Shown here in pieces: positions 62,401 through 64,000 of a stretch of 64,000 nucleotides of DNA. The number at the start of each line of letters is the position of its first letter. Position 1 is the stretch's first letter. Below the pieces are notes generated by a model. The model saw only the letters and a program-made list of their open reading frames with translations, searched no databases and was not told the origin of the DNA. This DNA is from Molanna angustata. Taxonomy: Eukaryota; Arthropoda; Insecta; Trichoptera; Molannidae. The stretch spans positions 27,318,132-27,382,131 of the forward strand of contig OY754981.1 in assembly GCA_963576475.1 (NCBI GenBank), read 5' to 3'. Both the position numbers and the translations under genes were made by a program.

Positions 62401-62624
62401 CAATTATATATGAAGTATAAAATAGATGAATCTCTATTCATATCCATTGATTGTTCTTTTTGCACTATGTAGTACACTTAGCGATCTGAGAAGGAGCCGA
62501 TTACAGTCCCCATAAGAGGAGCGAGTGATGGTGGAAGTAGTATTGAAAATATTATATTTAATATTGTATTGCATATTTCTAGGTTTTTTTAACGAATATT
62601 TAGTTTTTTAAATAAAAAAATGAA
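62401..62624. other. Spacer, nothing assigned
   Basis: TTACAGTCCCCATAAGAGGA, then GCGAGTGATGG (62500-62530), is the only higher-complexity part. Confidence 0.4.
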
Positions 62625-62785
62625 TATGTCCTTGTTAAACAAGTACATATACATCTTCCTACGTTCCATAAAATAAGCATAAATGCTTGTGCTATAGGTG
62701 AACGAAATCGGTCGAGGCAGGATTCGAACTCGCAACCACTGGATTACTACCGCAGCGCGCTAACCGCTCTGCCATCGACCCATCT
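62625..62785 (-). mobile_element. SINE family 1, well preserved, reverse
   Basis: ATGTCCTTGTTAAACAAGTA (tail), ATCTTCCTACGTTCCATAAA, CTTGTGCTATAGGTGAACGA, AATCGGTCGAGGCAGGATTC, then GAACTCGCAACCACTGGATT and GCGCTAACCGCTCTGCCATC. The head and body match the 14.09-kb plus copy in reverse complement. Confidence 0.88.
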
Positions 62786-63039
62786 AATATGTCCTTAATT
62801 ATATACATTTCATAAACTTTGTCATATTAATATGTTGTGTGTTTCTTTTGTTTTTTGTGTTATTTGATGGCTATTGGATATTTTTCTTGTGTTTTATTTT
62901 TGTTTTTATAGTCAATAAGTCATACTATGTATTTTTTTTCAATATACCTACTTATTTTTTGTCCATCCAAGATGTAAGAAATTGTACTTTTTTAACATCA
63001 AAATAAAATTTTCATACATATATATCTACATATTATTCG
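62786..63039. other. AT-rich spacer, nothing assigned
   Basis: T-rich stretch with no frame or shared repeat. Confidence 0.4.
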
Positions 63040-63360
63040 ATCGCAGGAGCCACCCTCCGAAATAGAATAAGGAGCTCCGAAATAAGAAGAATCTCTGTTG
63101 TTGAAGGTGTTGTGTGATGGGGAAGAGCAAGAAGACGCTTCTGGAGAGATCACGCGGGGAGAGCGATTTCAGACCGAGTGGTGAGGATAGCAGCCGACGA
63201 GTATCCTGCTGGTAGCAGACCCCCCGGAAGACCATCCAAACGAAGGGAGGACATAGTCCAAGCTGTTGCAGAAGAAGAAAATATATCATTTGAATCGGTC
63301 GAGGCAGAAATTAAATTCTTGTCTACTGGATTGCCTACTAAGCGCGTTAAGAGGTTATAG
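63040..63360 (+). pseudogene. LINE family C, C-terminal ORF fragment
   Basis: The plus strand reads GATLRNRIRSSEIRRI, one interruption, RRRFWRDHAGRAISDRVVRI and AADEYPAGSRPPGRPSKRRE, ending LPTKRVKRL and a TAG stop at about 63358-63360. The pattern (basic LRNRIRSSEIRR, then a DRVVRIAADEYPxxxRPPGRPxxRxxDI block) corresponds to the RTE/endonuclease-type LINE tail xxWAGHxxRxxDRWxxxxxxWxPxxxRxxGRPxxRWxDD. Everything upstream of the tail is missing. Confidence 0.65.
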
Positions 63361-63800
63361 TAGGCTATATAGTATATTTTGAAAATAATTCCCCCAGTAC
63401 CCTCAGATGATACGTCTTTGAAATGAGGAACAGTTTGTATGTACATCTTTATTCTATTGCATGAGTTTTTTAATTTTGAATTTGTTAAATACTTTTCTTG
63501 TATAATTAGTTTTAGTAAAACCCTTTTTTATTTTTTATTGTAACAAAAAAACTACAAGGCCTATGAACTAGATTTTCTTTTACTTCAACCGAAAGAGAAT
63601 ATGAAAATCTACAGCTGAGTTTTTTTATTATTATAGTATTTTAATAACGATTCTTGCTATTAAAATAATGTAGGTATATCACATATCAGGTGATATACAA
63701 TATTTTTTCGTGTTTCATATAGGTATTAGAAGGTAATTTAGTGTACATTCTTGCGTACATCCGTATAACCAATAACCAGGGTATACAAGGGCCTTAACAG
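63361..63800 (+). mobile_element. LINE family C 3' UTR (reference copy)
   Basis: It follows directly on the stop codon, contains TTTGAAATGAGGAACAGTTT, ATATCACATATCAGGTGATA (an inverted repeat) and ends ATACAAGGGCCTTAA. Truncated copies lie at 10.1 and 31.0 kb (minus) and 59.3 kb (plus). Confidence 0.75.
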
Positions 63801-63869
63801 TTCTGTGAACTAATTTTACCGCTTACACAGAACACTTCTGCAATGAGGTTTTATCTGTTTTATTGTATA

Positions 63870-64000
63870 CCTAGGTTTATTTATTTATTTTATTTTATTC
63901 GGAAACATAACAGCGCTTTAAAAAATACATCATAATACTACATAATTAACAAATTAGTAAGCCAATTATGATGCTTAACTAAATTATATAAACATTTTTC
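63870..64000 (-). mobile_element. LINE 3' tail, reversed, cut by window edge
   Basis: TATTTATTTATTTTATTTTA, then TTCGGAAACATAACAGCGCT, is a minus-strand LINE end with a short-period tail, similar to the insertion at 37141-37261. It continues past the window. Confidence 0.5.

Noticed and set aside
63293..63306. A SINE 1 fragment at ATCGGTCGAGGCAG
   Set aside because: The 14-bp match lies inside the coding tail of the family C LINE and has no further SINE similarity.

Overview
The window looks like non-genic DNA from an insect, most probably a moth or butterfly (Lepidoptera). This is an inference. The DNA is AT-rich and crowded with decayed non-LTR retrotransposon (LINE) 3' ends, tRNA-derived SINEs, small DNA transposons and tandem arrays. 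The LINE ends have features I associate with Lepidoptera: a C-terminal RWFGH / GRGRPRKGWHDHV tail, GTATG-rich 3' termini, and a GGTTGGAAGAAATTGCC..GGCAATAAG hairpin. I found no convincing host protein-coding gene. A few GC-rich or splice-site-bearing patches could be non-coding exons or regulatory DNA and are listed at low confidence.

Layout. 1-2.9 kb: the minus-strand gag-pol of a Ty3/Gypsy LTR retrotransposon, nearly intact but with one reading-frame break, running off the left edge into integrase. 2.9-6.4 kb: a degenerate minisatellite, a LINE end, GC-rich islands and an ATGT microsatellite. 6.4-15.2 kb: LINE and SINE ends, including a copy whose coding sequence has grown a 12-unit 20-bp array. 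15.5-16.9 kb: a 5'-truncated LINE with a broken reverse transcriptase. 17-31 kb: three SINE families, several recurrent unclassified families, a hAT-like MITE (20.5 kb) and a ~1 kb terminal-inverted-repeat element (26.8 kb). 31-41 kb: the least repetitive part, with a candidate core promoter, a 39-bp tandem array (36.8-37.5 kb), a tandem triplication (39.9-40.4 kb) and LINE tails. 42.0-47.3 kb: a very uniform satellite of 51 units of 103 bp. 47.3-64 kb: a second repeat-dense zone with nested insertions.

The main biological point is that tandem arrays here can be traced to transposons. The 103-bp satellite ends in a LINE 3' end, and a single-copy relative of that end, including part of the satellite unit, lies at 12.97-13.08 kb. 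The 20-bp array sits inside the coding tail of another LINE. Nested insertions at 49-50.5 kb, 55-56.6 kb, 56.8-57.5 kb and 59.8-61.2 kb give relative ages for several families.
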